Shown here piece by piece: positions 33,536 through 41,261 of a stretch of DNA of 42,174 nt. This DNA comes from Alphaproteobacteria bacterium (GTDB lineage: Bacteria; Pseudomonadota; Alphaproteobacteria; Caedimonadales; UBA9215). The notes beneath the pieces are model-generated. The model saw only the letters and a program-made list of their open reading frames with translations. It was not told the DNA's origin and did not search any database. The DNA is taken from assembly GCA_009993885.1 (NCBI GenBank), contig JAACSN010000014.1:1-42174 (forward strand), given 5' to 3'. How positions within the stretch are numbered: position 1 is the stretch's first letter; every line of letters begins with the position of its first letter. Position numbers and translations under genes: made by a program.

Positions 33536-34744
33536 TTAATATTTTAAATGCTCATCATTTTGTAGCGCGAGAACAACTCGGCTGGGATGGGCGATTAGTT
33601 TGCGTGCTTCGCCGGCATCCGAGTAAGTTGCAAAATTACCGACGCGCACTTTGTACACCATGTTTTGTCCGACCCTGGAGCGGATAATATAACTGGCTGT
33701 ATAACCTTTTTCTCGAAGCTGTCTCATAAATGCAAAAGCATTTGTGCTATCAAAAAAAGTTTGCAGTTCAAGGGCGAATAGCGCTCCCATTTCTTCTGTC
33801 GGAGCAGACAAACCGTCATGTGCATCAGGGGTATCGGTAGTAATCGAGGTCGAAGATGCCTTTGCCGAACCGGGAGAGGCGGCGTTAGAAGTTGACCCGC
33901 CGCTTGAATTTGCCGAAGAGTCATTGGATGACGAACCGGTGCTGCTGCGACCAAAACCGCTATTGAGTGTTCCTAAAGAATCGCTTCCGCCGCTTTTAGC
34001 ACCGGTTTCTTGGGTAGTCGACCCTTTTTTTGAACTATCGGGCAGGGTTTTATCAATAGCGCTACCGACTGTTCCGCTTACAACGGTTGTTGCCAAGGGG
34101 TTAAAAATTCTTGAAACGGTCTCTCCGAATATCCTACGTACCGCCGATCTAATTTGACTGGTGGTTCTTGACGCGATACGTTTTGCTTCGTTGCGTGTCG
34201 ACGTATTTAAAGTGCTTTGATATTTTCCGTCACTATAAATGCGATCGGCTAAGACTTCGTTGCGCTCTAAGTAAGTGCGTCTGGCAAGATAAGAACTTGG
34301 AACGCTTCCTTCTTGCACGGATTCTGATCCTTCAATAACGGTACCAAGACGCCAATCCGGTTTATTTTGATCTACTGTAAATCCGGCGGCAGAAATAGCG
34401 CTTCCTTGGGGAGGATTAGAATAGCTATAGAGGTAACCGCCCGCAAAAAAAAGTCCTGCAGAAAGGGCAAATAATAAGACAATTAAAATAGTCGAAAATT
34501 TCAAAAAACCACTCCCTTTTGCCGGTGGAATCTCAAGATGTTGACGTTTCTTACGATCAATATCTAAAAGTTGATCCCTAAATTTCTGTAATTGGTTTGT
34601 ATCAGGCGGTACGTTTGGCGCTTCCGGTAAGTGACTGGTCTCGCCCGAGCCTAAAAAAGCAGGCAACGGTTCTCCGGCAGCGCGTTTAAGGGCTTGTATA
34701 CTTTCCTTCTTGCGTATACGTGCATCGAGGCTAATGCCTACCAT
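33536..34744 (-). CDS. Single-pass SPOR-domain protein heading the T6SS cluster
   Basis: A 402-residue protein with a cytosolic head (1-80), one transmembrane helix (about 82-105), a long periplasmic region with a Ser/Gly/Thr/Asn-rich linker (about 230-315) and a C-terminal SPOR domain (about 320-396, FALELQTFFDSTNAFAFMRQLREKG... YKVRVGNF). SPOR domains bind denuded glycan strands of peptidoglycan. As the first gene of the T6SS cluster, and because TssL lacks a cell-wall-binding extension, it is a good candidate for the peptidoglycan anchor of the apparatus. This role is inferred from context; a general division or envelope function is the alternative. The ATG is preceded directly by AAGG, so the start is not certain. 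Confidence 0.75.
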   Translation of the reverse strand: MVGISLDARIRKKESIQALKRAAGEPLPAFLGSGETSHLPEAPNVPPDTNQLQKFRDQLLDIDRKKRQHLEIPPAKGSGFLKFSTILIVLLFALSAGLFFAGGYLYSYSNPPQGSAISAAGFTVDQNKPDWRLGTVIEGSESVQEGSVPSSYLARRTYLERNEVLADRIYSDGKYQSTLNTSTRNEAKRIASRTTSQIRSAVRRIFGETVSRIFNPLATTVVSGTVGSAIDKTLPDSSKKGSTTQETGAKSGGSDSLGTLNSGFGRSSTGSSSNDSSANSSGGSTSNAASPGSAKASSTSITTDTPDAHDGLSAPTEEMGALFALELQTFFDSTNAFAFMRQLREKGYTASYIIRSRVGQNMVYKVRVGNFATYSDAGEARKLIAHPSRVVLALQNDEHLKY

Positions 34745-34780
34745 CCTTATTCAGAGCTCCCTGGAACTATTTGTTTTAAT

Positions 34781-34808
34781 TTATCGTAACATTTAAATAA
34801 ATCGGCAA
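34781..34808 (-). promoter_or_regulatory. Candidate promoter of the T6SS cluster
   Basis: On the minus strand TTGCCG (34803-34808) and GATAAA (34781-34786) are 16 bases apart, about 37 bases upstream of the first T6SS-cluster start codon. Both boxes are imperfect. Confidence 0.35.
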
Positions 34809-34892
34809 CAAGCTAATGCGTGCGATTGAAAATATCTGTGATTTTTATGCAACAATAGGATCGAAACCCTTTGATATTCGGGGAAAACGGCC

Positions 34893-34924
34893 ATTAAAAA
34901 AGCTCCAAAAGGAGCTTTTTTAAT
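34893..34924. terminator. Strong bidirectional terminator between porin and T6SS cluster
   Basis: A perfect 14-base-pair stem, ATTAAAAAAGCTCC (34893-34906) and its complement (34911-34924), has a 4-base loop. The A-rich arm and T-rich arm allow termination in either direction. It serves the porin gene on the minus strand. Confidence 0.9.
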
Positions 34925-34960
34925 GATTGAATTTGTTAATTGTGTCTTGGCAAAGAGGTC

Positions 34961-36280
34961 TTAGAAGGAAATAGCACTTCCCAACATAATAGCATGACCG
35001 TTATTGTTACCGACAGCATCTTTGGGAGACATTGTCGCTTCTTTCCAAGCTGTTGCCTGAGCTGTGCTAGAGGTTTTGTATTGGAATGCCACACCTTCGG
35101 CATAAAGCTTTAAGCCTTTGGCAAGCTTATAATCATAGGAAAGCGATCCTACATTGGCTTTAGTTGTCCCGTATTCAAAACCTGTTCTCTTATTGTGCCC
35201 CAGTTTACGCTTGCTGTGGAGGTAACCCAAACTTACCGCATGACGATCACGGGAGTATCCCACGCCAACGTTGAAAACACGACCGGAGTCATTGCCGCTT
35301 AAGCCGTTCCACTCGAGGCTACGACCGTTATCCAAGTATTCGCCGCCAATGGAGAAGTCGCCGTAATTAATAACAAGACCCAAGGCATAAGCTGCAATAT
35401 CGCTATACCCTGCATCGTGGTGGGTCTTTGTGTTTTTGGAATTTCCAAAAAGGCTTGTGGCGGATAGTTGTATACCGAAACTATTGGCAAATTCTTTTTT
35501 GAAGTTCAAACCCGCTTCGTGGAGGTTTTGTCCGACAGGTGTCATCGCGCCGTCTTTAGGAGCTAAGGCTTTTGAAGCAAGTTTTGCTTCACCGGCTTGG
35601 TTGCCGTCCGGAGTATAGCTGTAACCGGCTTGGATACCGAAGAAACGAGGTGTTACATAAGTCACTTTTGTTTGGTCTTTAGGAGCTCCCTTAAGGTCGT
35701 CACGAATCACAACACCGGTCGTCTCGTTCACAATGCTTTTGTAGTTCCCTAAAACGTTACCTGTTCCGGCATAAAAAGCGAAAGGACCAACGGCCATAAA
35801 GTCCGTTACGCCGCGATGAACACCGCCGATCAAAGTCCCATAACGGTTTTTTAGCTTAATACGGTTTTCTTCAACGGAAGTCTTTCCTGCTTCGGTATTA
35901 CCTGTCAGACCGATGAGAAAGCTATATTCGAGGCCGTCTAATTCGGGTCCTGCTTTGCCGAGAACTTGGAAGTTGATACGGGAATCATCTGCGCCAAAAT
36001 GAGTGCCGCGACCTTTACCGCCGTTTTGCTCACGTTTTTTTTGCTTAAAGATATAGGCATTAAAGGAGGTTCCGCCTGAAATTTCAAGACCGGGGCCTCT
36101 GGATTCGTCAACAGGAGTTGCCGTGATATCCGACTCGCCCATAACTTGGATGCCGTCACCTTTGATATCGGTTGTTTTTTGCTCACGCTTATCTTGGGTG
36201 TTCGGGGCAGCAAAAGTCGGTGCTGCGGTCATAGCAATAGATAAAGCAAGAACGGATACGCTCCTTACAAGTTTAGACAT
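34961..36280 (-). CDS. Outer-membrane porin (Gram-negative porin family)
   Basis: A 439-residue protein with a signal peptide (cleavage likely after PTFA, residue 24) and alternating beta strands typical of a trimeric diffusion porin: GLEISGGTSFNAYIF, RINFQVLGKAGPELDGLEYSFLIGL, NRYGTLIGGVHRGVTDFMAVG, FGIQAGYSYTPDG, and the final strand ending in the terminal Phe recognised by the Bam complex (AIMLGSAISF). It would allow passage of small hydrophilic solutes across the outer membrane. GGAGG lies 5 bases before the ATG, an excellent site that fits an abundant protein, and a strong terminator follows, so it is monocistronic. Confidence 0.9.
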   Translation of the reverse strand: MSKLVRSVSVLALSIAMTAAPTFAAPNTQDKREQKTTDIKGDGIQVMGESDITATPVDESRGPGLEISGGTSFNAYIFKQKKREQNGGKGRGTHFGADDSRINFQVLGKAGPELDGLEYSFLIGLTGNTEAGKTSVEENRIKLKNRYGTLIGGVHRGVTDFMAVGPFAFYAGTGNVLGNYKSIVNETTGVVIRDDLKGAPKDQTKVTYVTPRFFGIQAGYSYTPDGNQAGEAKLASKALAPKDGAMTPVGQNLHEAGLNFKKEFANSFGIQLSATSLFGNSKNTKTHHDAGYSDIAAYALGLVINYGDFSIGGEYLDNGRSLEWNGLSGNDSGRVFNVGVGYSRDRHAVSLGYLHSKRKLGHNKRTGFEYGTTKANVGSLSYDYKLAKGLKLYAEGVAFQYKTSSTAQATAWKEATMSPKDAVGNNNGHAIMLGSAISF

Positions 36281-36346
36281 TTTTCCTCCAAAATTTAAAT
36301 CAAAAACAATTTAAGTCTTTCACACTTAAAACAGGAAATATCAAAA

Positions 36347-36373
36347 TTGACAAGGTACTTTCTCTCCTATTAT
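36347..36373 (+). promoter_or_regulatory. Candidate promoter of the puuD-like gene
   Basis: A perfect TTGACA (36347-36352) is followed by TATTAT at 36368-36373. The 15-base spacer is short; shifting to TATGCA gives 18 bases. It lies about 75 bases upstream of the preferred start. Confidence 0.45.
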
Positions 36374-36446
36374 GCATATTTCTTGTTTGCAGTATTTTTG
36401 CCAAAGCCTTATAATAAGAGGCATCAAAATTATGAAGGAACAAAGT

Positions 36447-37199
36447 ATGGTAAAGCCGACCATTGGCATTAGCGTGGACTCTTCTAAAGAGAACACTTAT
36501 TCTCAATACCCGTGGTATGCCCTTCGCGAGCACTACTGCGATACGGTGCATAAGGCCGGTGGAGTTCCGATTATGCTGCCTCACACCATCGAACTCATTG
36601 ATCATTATCTTGATCTTGTGGATGGAGTTGCCGTAAGCGGAGGCGACTTTGACCATGATCCTAAATTATACGGACAAGACTTTTGCCATGAAAAGACCGT
36701 TTTGAATTCCGCACGATCTTCCTTTGATTTTGCGTTTGTGGAAAGGGTTCTCGAACGAGATATCCCGCTTCTGGGGATTTGTGCAGGTCAGCAAATGATT
36801 AATATCGTGAGGGGCGGCACGTTGATTCAACATATTCCCGAGGCGCATCCTAAAGCTTTAAAGCATTCCCAAGCCCAGTGCCGCCATCTTCCGACACATG
36901 ATATTATTATTACGGACGGTACTCTTTTGGCGAGTTGCAGCAAGGGAAGGGAAAAAGTTGCCGTGAATACCAGCCATCACCAAGCCGTCGACAAAGTCGG
37001 TCGAGGTCTTGTTGTTAATGCCGTTGCTTCGGACGGGATTATTGAGGGTATTGAAGATCCGAATTTGACGTTTTGCCTTGGTGTGCAATGGCATCCTGAG
37101 TTTTTGGTAGGAGAGCTTGATCGCTTAATATATGAGCGTTTTATTGAGGCTGCTGCAGAAACTCGTTATAAAAAAAAGAGCTCTAGGCTGCGAGCATAA
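36447..37199 (+). CDS. Gamma-glutamyl-GABA hydrolase-like class I glutamine amidotransferase (C26 family)
   Basis: A 250-residue cytosolic hydrolase of the PuuD/C26 family. The nucleophile is C112 in LLGICAGQQ, with His216 and Glu218 in VQWHPEF. The N-terminus MVKPTIGISVD and the VAVSGGDFD and GGTLIQHI motifs are typical. PuuD releases GABA from gamma-glutamyl-GABA in putrescine breakdown; related enzymes act on other gamma-glutamyl amides, so the substrate is open. The frame is open upstream to 36372, but the ATG at 36447 has AAGGAA about 6 bases before it and matches the family start. Its 3' end overlaps the dnaB 3' end by 17 bases (convergent). Confidence 0.85.
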   Translation: MVKPTIGISVDSSKENTYSQYPWYALREHYCDTVHKAGGVPIMLPHTIELIDHYLDLVDGVAVSGGDFDHDPKLYGQDFCHEKTVLNSARSSFDFAFVERVLERDIPLLGICAGQQMINIVRGGTLIQHIPEAHPKALKHSQAQCRHLPTHDIIITDGTLLASCSKGREKVAVNTSHHQAVDKVGRGLVVNAVASDGIIEGIEDPNLTFCLGVQWHPEFLVGELDRLIYERFIEAAAETRYKKKSSRLRA

Positions 37200-38769
37200 G
37201 TTTTGCTTGGTCTTCGGCAGTCAGATCCCCAAATTTAGTAACCCGTGAGTCAAAGAAAAGTCGCACTGTGCCGACGGGGCCATGGCGCTGTTTGGCCAAG
37301 ATCACTTCGGAAACATTACGAATATTCTCCATTTGAGCCTGCCATTCAAGGTGTAGGTCGGTGCCGAGATCAGGCTCTTTTCGCTCCAAGTAATAGGATT
37401 GCCGAAAAACAAACATCACAACGTCGGCATCTTGTTCAATAGACCCGGATTCCCGAAGGTCTGACAATTGGGGGCGTTTATCGTCACGCTGCTCGACGGC
37501 ACGAGAGAGCTGTGAGAGCGCCAGAACGGGGACATGAAGTTCTTTAGCAAGGGCCTTCAAAGAACGCGTAATTTCGGAGATTTCTTGCACGCGGTTTTCA
37601 CTTCGTTTGTTACCCGAGCCGCTTAGTAATTGAAGGTAATCCACTACAATGCAACCAAGGTCATGTTGACGCTTGAGGCGACGACACCTTGTGCGAAGGG
37701 CAGACATACTAAGAGCCGGCGTATCATCAATGAACAAAGGGAGGCCGGCGAGTTCTTTTGCAACATCGGCAAACTTTTCAAAGTCGTTCCCGTTTAGCTC
37801 ACCGCGCCTAATTTTATCGGACACAATGCCGGATTCCGCTGCCAAAATACGTCCCGCCAATTGTTCTGCCGACATTTCAAGGGAGAAAAAAGCAACGGCA
37901 GCTCCGCCTTGTTTTTCTTTTAAAGAGGCTTGGGCTGCATTAAAAGCAATGTTCGTGGCAAGGGCTGTTTTACCCATGGAAGGACGACCCGCCAGAATGA
38001 GCAGGTCGGAAGGGTGAAGGCCGCCGAGTTTTTTATCAAGATCGAGAAGACCTGTTGTGACGCCGACCACATGTCCGTCACTTTTAAAGGCGATTTGCGC
38101 CGTCTCGATGGAAGCCGATAGGGCTTCGGCAAAGTGCACAAATCCTCTGTCCATATTACCCGTTGTCGCGAGGTCAAAAAGCTGCTGCTCTGTTTCTTCG
38201 ATAAAATCCGTAGCATTGCTTTCAAGATCAACCTTATGGGATTTTGAGGCGAGCTCTTGGCTTAATTGAATCAGTTGACGCCTTAAGAAAAGGTCATAAA
38301 TAATTTTTCCGTAATCTGCCGTATTAACCAAAGAAACGACAGAGGCTGCCAGTTTTGCGAGGTAGGTTGTTCCCCCGATTTCTTCAAGGGAGGCTTGGGA
38401 TTGAAAATAGTCTTTTAGGGTGACGGGGTCGGCAACTTGACCTCTTTCTAAAAGGCGTGTGATAGCTTCATAGATTTGTTCGTGGGTGCGCTCGCTAAAA
38501 TGGTTGGCGCGCAAAAAGTCGGATACATTTTCATAGGCAAGGTTGTTGTACAAGAGTGCGCCTAACAAGGCTTGCTCAGCCTCGATATTATGGGGCAAGC
38601 TTTCGAGCGGCAGTTCATGCAAGGGGGGTCGATTAGCTGTTTTGTCGATGTTTTGATGATTGGAATTTTGGGGCTGCGCGGAGGGCGCAGCAAAGGTTGC
38701 TGCGGAAATCATCCCTTCATCTTGAGGGTGGTCTAGGGGCGGGATATCGGCAAAATCTTGTTCTGTCAT
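37183..38769 (-). CDS. dnaB: Replicative DNA helicase
   Basis: A 528-residue RecA-fold hexameric helicase. After a Pro/Gln/Asn-rich head of about 55 residues, the N-terminal DnaB domain runs from about 58 to 165 (PHNIEAEQALLGALL). The ATPase domain follows, with Walker A AGRPSMGKT (260-268, K267), ALSMSALRTRCRRLKRQ, Walker B-type CIVVDYLQLL, LSQLSRAVEQRDDKRPQLSDLRESGSIEQDADVV and the C-terminal arginine-finger region. It unwinds DNA ahead of the replisome and interacts with primase. No intein is present. The ribosome site is weak. Its neighbours are a convergent puuD-like gene and, 75 bases upstream on the same strand, a glycosyltransferase gene. Confidence 0.97.
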   Translation of the reverse strand: MTEQDFADIPPLDHPQDEGMISAATFAAPSAQPQNSNHQNIDKTANRPPLHELPLESLPHNIEAEQALLGALLYNNLAYENVSDFLRANHFSERTHEQIYEAITRLLERGQVADPVTLKDYFQSQASLEEIGGTTYLAKLAASVVSLVNTADYGKIIYDLFLRRQLIQLSQELASKSHKVDLESNATDFIEETEQQLFDLATTGNMDRGFVHFAEALSASIETAQIAFKSDGHVVGVTTGLLDLDKKLGGLHPSDLLILAGRPSMGKTALATNIAFNAAQASLKEKQGGAAVAFFSLEMSAEQLAGRILAAESGIVSDKIRRGELNGNDFEKFADVAKELAGLPLFIDDTPALSMSALRTRCRRLKRQHDLGCIVVDYLQLLSGSGNKRSENRVQEISEITRSLKALAKELHVPVLALSQLSRAVEQRDDKRPQLSDLRESGSIEQDADVVMFVFRQSYYLERKEPDLGTDLHLEWQAQMENIRNVSEVILAKQRHGPVGTVRLFFDSRVTKFGDLTAEDQAKLMLAA

Positions 38770-38844
38770 GGGAGCATTTCTATGGATGTACGGGTAACCT
38801 TGACCTTACCGGAAAAGAGTCTTCTTTGAAAGGGAGGAATGCCT

Positions 38845-39597
38845 TTAGGTCTCTTTTTCAAGGGTGGCTTTAAGGTAAGACAGAATCGGATAAAGGCCGG
38901 CACAAAGGGCAATCAGGAATCCGTACCGGCCTTCTTTATAGCCTTTTCTTACCACATAGCATTTGTAGAATCGTGAGAAAATTCGCCTTACATTATGACC
39001 GAAGGTTTCTTGTTTTTCTTTGGCGCGCATATCCTGTGCATTCAAGGTCGTATAGCGATCAAGGCGATGCAAAAGATCCGAGATATCTCTGTCTACATAG
39101 TGAATAATAGGATTTGTGAGTTTGTTTCCCTGTTTATCACTTAAGGTTAATTTCGGGTGGACACGTTGAAGACCCCATGTCTTCGTGCCGCGTCGTGTTA
39201 AACGAGGAGATTGGGAAACGCCAAAATAACCGCCCCAGCCATAACGAACACGTTTGTCTCCGATGTAATTATCAAAAGGAATCAGGTGTAAATCGGCTTG
39301 AGATGTTTTGATTGTTTTTATGATTTCTTTGGCGAGGTCTTCTGAAATGCGCTCATCGGCATCGAGTTCAATAATCCAGTCACGGGAACACGCTTTAAGT
39401 CCGAGGTTGCGACGCTCGCCTTCAATGTCCCATGCCCCTTCCACAAGTTTTGCGCCATGTTTCAAAGCTATTTCTTTGGAGAGATCGGTGCATTTATCCA
39501 AGACAACAACAATTTCATCACAGAAAGAAAGGGACTTTAAGCACGGGTCAAGGTTATCTTGTTCATTGTGGGCAACAACTAAGCCTGATAAAGACAT
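38845..39597 (-). CDS. Family 2 glycosyltransferase (WaaE/LgtF-like)
   Basis: A 250-residue GT-A enzyme. The N-terminus SGLVVAHNEQDNLDPCLKSLSF binds the nucleotide sugar, and ELDADERIS (DxD motif, near 80-88) holds the metal. The C-terminal half has a basic, partly hydrophobic stretch (YKCYVVRKGYKEGRYGFLIALCAGLYPILSYLK) like that of LPS-core glucosyltransferases of the WaaE/LgtF group, which act at the inner membrane face. The ATG at 39597 is preferred to one at 39696 because homologues start just before the first strand and the longer form would overlap the DUF465 gene. The acceptor sugar is unknown; lipopolysaccharide or another envelope glycan is the likely target. Confidence 0.85.
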   Translation of the reverse strand: MSLSGLVVAHNEQDNLDPCLKSLSFCDEIVVVLDKCTDLSKEIALKHGAKLVEGAWDIEGERRNLGLKACSRDWIIELDADERISEDLAKEIIKTIKTSQADLHLIPFDNYIGDKRVRYGWGGYFGVSQSPRLTRRGTKTWGLQRVHPKLTLSDKQGNKLTNPIIHYVDRDISDLLHRLDRYTTLNAQDMRAKEKQETFGHNVRRIFSRFYKCYVVRKGYKEGRYGFLIALCAGLYPILSYLKATLEKET

Positions 39598-39637
39598 GGG
39601 AAACTCAAGACCTAAAGTGGGGGGAAGGGCTGAAAAA

Positions 39638-39838
39638 TTAAGCAATGATATCCGGTAAAAGTTGAGCGTTGATTCGGGCAATATGATCCCGCACAAGAAG
39701 TTTCTTTTTCTTGAGGCGTTGGACAGCTAATTGATTGACAACTGTTTCACGCAACAAATCGTCAATCATTGTGTCAAGCTCGCGGTGCTCGTCCTTTAAA
39801 AGGTCGAGTTTCTTTTTTAAAGATTCTTGTTCGTCCAT
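39638..39838 (-). CDS. DUF465 (YdcH-like) small coiled-coil protein
   Basis: A 66-residue protein made almost wholly of two charged helices (LKKKLDLLKDEHRELDTMIDDLL and VQRLKKKKLLVRDHIARIN). The pattern of LxxEHxxLD...LKKxKLxLKDxI matches the DUF465 family, which is widespread in alphaproteobacteria and has no known biochemical role. It lies 40 bases upstream of the glycosyltransferase on the same strand. The RNA start should be in the 254-base gap 39839-40092. Confidence 0.85.
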   Translation of the reverse strand: MDEQESLKKKLDLLKDEHRELDTMIDDLLRETVVNQLAVQRLKKKKLLVRDHIARINAQLLPDIIA

Positions 39839-39951
39839 AAACGCTACTCTACTGATTTTCAGTATTTATACGATCTTATTAATAACAGAAAAAAGAGGTT
39901 CTTGCTATACTCTTCCTTTTTTAAAGGGTAATTTATGTCATACTGTTGTGG

Positions 39952-39968
39952 TGAGATAAGTTATCTCA
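39952..39968. promoter_or_regulatory. Perfect 17-base palindrome, operator-like
   Basis: TGAGATAAGTTATCTCA is two 8-base half-sites around one central base, in the divergent gap between the DUF465 and phosphofructokinase genes. The length and symmetry fit a dimeric repressor site. No known regulator motif is recognised with confidence. Confidence 0.45.
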
Positions 39969-40034
39969 TAATTCTACCTGCCCATTAGAAGTGTAAAATG
40001 CTATGCTGAAGCTAATTGCGGTTAGGAGTCAAGG

Positions 40035-40064
40035 TTGACCGGATGTAACAAAGAAACGTATAAA
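40035..40064 (+). promoter_or_regulatory. Candidate promoter of the phosphofructokinase gene
   Basis: TTGACC (40035-40040) and TATAAA (40059-40064) are 18 bases apart and lie 29 bases before the start codon. The palindrome at 39952-39968 is about 65 bases upstream of the -35 box. Confidence 0.55.
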
Positions 40065-40092
40065 AATAAATTAAAGAGTATGAAAGGTACCT

Positions 40093-41175
40093 ATGAGTAA
40101 AAAAATTGGCATCCTGACCAGCGGCGGAGACTGTGCCGGGCTTAATTCGGTCTTAAAGGCTGTGACTTACCGAGCTATCCTCGGGTATGGCTGGGAAGTG
40201 TGCGGTATTCGGCAAGGCACAATGGGGTTCTTGCGCTATCCTTTAGACGTATGTGCTTTAACATTGGATCACTTTGATTCTGCAGGGGCTCGTCTTGGGG
40301 GAACAATTTTAGGGACAACTAATAAAGGTAATCCCTTTCATTACCTTATGCCCGACGGTTCGTATAAAGATCGCTCCGAAGAAATTGTTCAAGCTTGCCA
40401 TGATCTGGGCCTTGAAGCCTTAATCGGCGTTGGCGGAGACGGAAGTTTGAAAATTCTACACAAGCTTTTTTCAAAGGCGAATGTTCCGTTTATTGGAATT
40501 CCGAAAACAATTGATAATGATTTGGGCTCAACGGAGCGTTCCATCGGGTTCTCAACGGCCGTTGAAGTGGCAACAGAAGCTCTTGATCGCCTGCAACCAA
40601 CGGCAGCCAGTCATGATCGCGTTATGGTACTTGAAGTCATGGGGCGCGACGCCGGTCATATTGCCTTATCCGCCGGCATTGCGGGAGGTGCCGATATTGT
40701 GATTATTCCCGAGATTCAATACAATTTCAAAAAGATTGTTGAAAAAATTCAAGAGCTTTTTAAACGTGGTCGTAACTATGCGTTAGTGGTGGTAGCCGAA
40801 GCTGTTAAAAAGCAAGACGGTCAGTCCTCCAGCGTGATCGATCCTGTGACGGGGCGTCCGCATTATAGCGGCATCGGGCACTATTTTTCAGATCAAATTA
40901 CCGAACTAACAGGTGCTGTCACGCGTTTTACAGTCCTTGGCCATGTGCAACGGGGAGCACAGCCTATTGCAGATGATCGTGTTTTAGCATCGGCTTTTGG
41001 TGTTAAGGCGGTTGATTTAATTGCAGAAGGCAAACACAATAGAATGGTAGCTTGGCAAAATCGAGGCGTTGTGGATGTTCCCGTTTTGGAGGCTATTGAG
41101 CGTTATAGCGCTGTTAATCCGAAGTCAACTTTGGTGGCAACAGCACGGGGTCTTGGCATAAGTTTTGGAGATTAA
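40093..41175 (+). CDS. 6-phosphofructokinase with mixed ATP/PPi-type signature
   Basis: A 360-residue PFK-A superfamily enzyme. The start GILTSGGDCAGLN is canonical. The phosphoryl-donor loop is GVGGDGS (112-118), with Gly117 where PPi-dependent enzymes have Asp, which favours ATP. The substrate loop is PKTIDND (137-143), with Lys138 where E. coli ATP-PFK has Gly, a feature of PPi-dependent and of the mixed-group (group III) enzymes. MGRDAGHIA binds fructose-6-phosphate. The combination matches the ATP-using mixed-group PFKs, but the donor is not proved. It phosphorylates fructose-6-phosphate in glycolysis. AAAGG stands about 5 bases before the ATG. The acidic-repeat gene follows after 86 bases. 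Confidence 0.9.
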   Translation: MSKKIGILTSGGDCAGLNSVLKAVTYRAILGYGWEVCGIRQGTMGFLRYPLDVCALTLDHFDSAGARLGGTILGTTNKGNPFHYLMPDGSYKDRSEEIVQACHDLGLEALIGVGGDGSLKILHKLFSKANVPFIGIPKTIDNDLGSTERSIGFSTAVEVATEALDRLQPTAASHDRVMVLEVMGRDAGHIALSAGIAGGADIVIIPEIQYNFKKIVEKIQELFKRGRNYALVVVAEAVKKQDGQSSSVIDPVTGRPHYSGIGHYFSDQITELTGAVTRFTVLGHVQRGAQPIADDRVLASAFGVKAVDLIAEGKHNRMVAWQNRGVVDVPVLEAIERYSAVNPKSTLVATARGLGISFGD

Positions 41176-41261
41176 GACAAGTTATACAGAGCGTTTTTAT
41201 ATTTTTTGCAGGGGATGCAAAGGATAAAGATAAAAATGCTAAAGCTTTATAGGGAGGCTTT

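Noticed and set aside
36372..36446. N-terminal extension of the puuD-like protein
   Set aside because: It would start within the predicted -10 region; the ATG at 36447 has a good ribosome site and the family-typical first strand.
39598..39696. N-terminal extension of the glycosyltransferase
   Set aside because: It would overlap the DUF465 gene and precede the conserved first strand of the GT-A fold by 33 unrelated residues.
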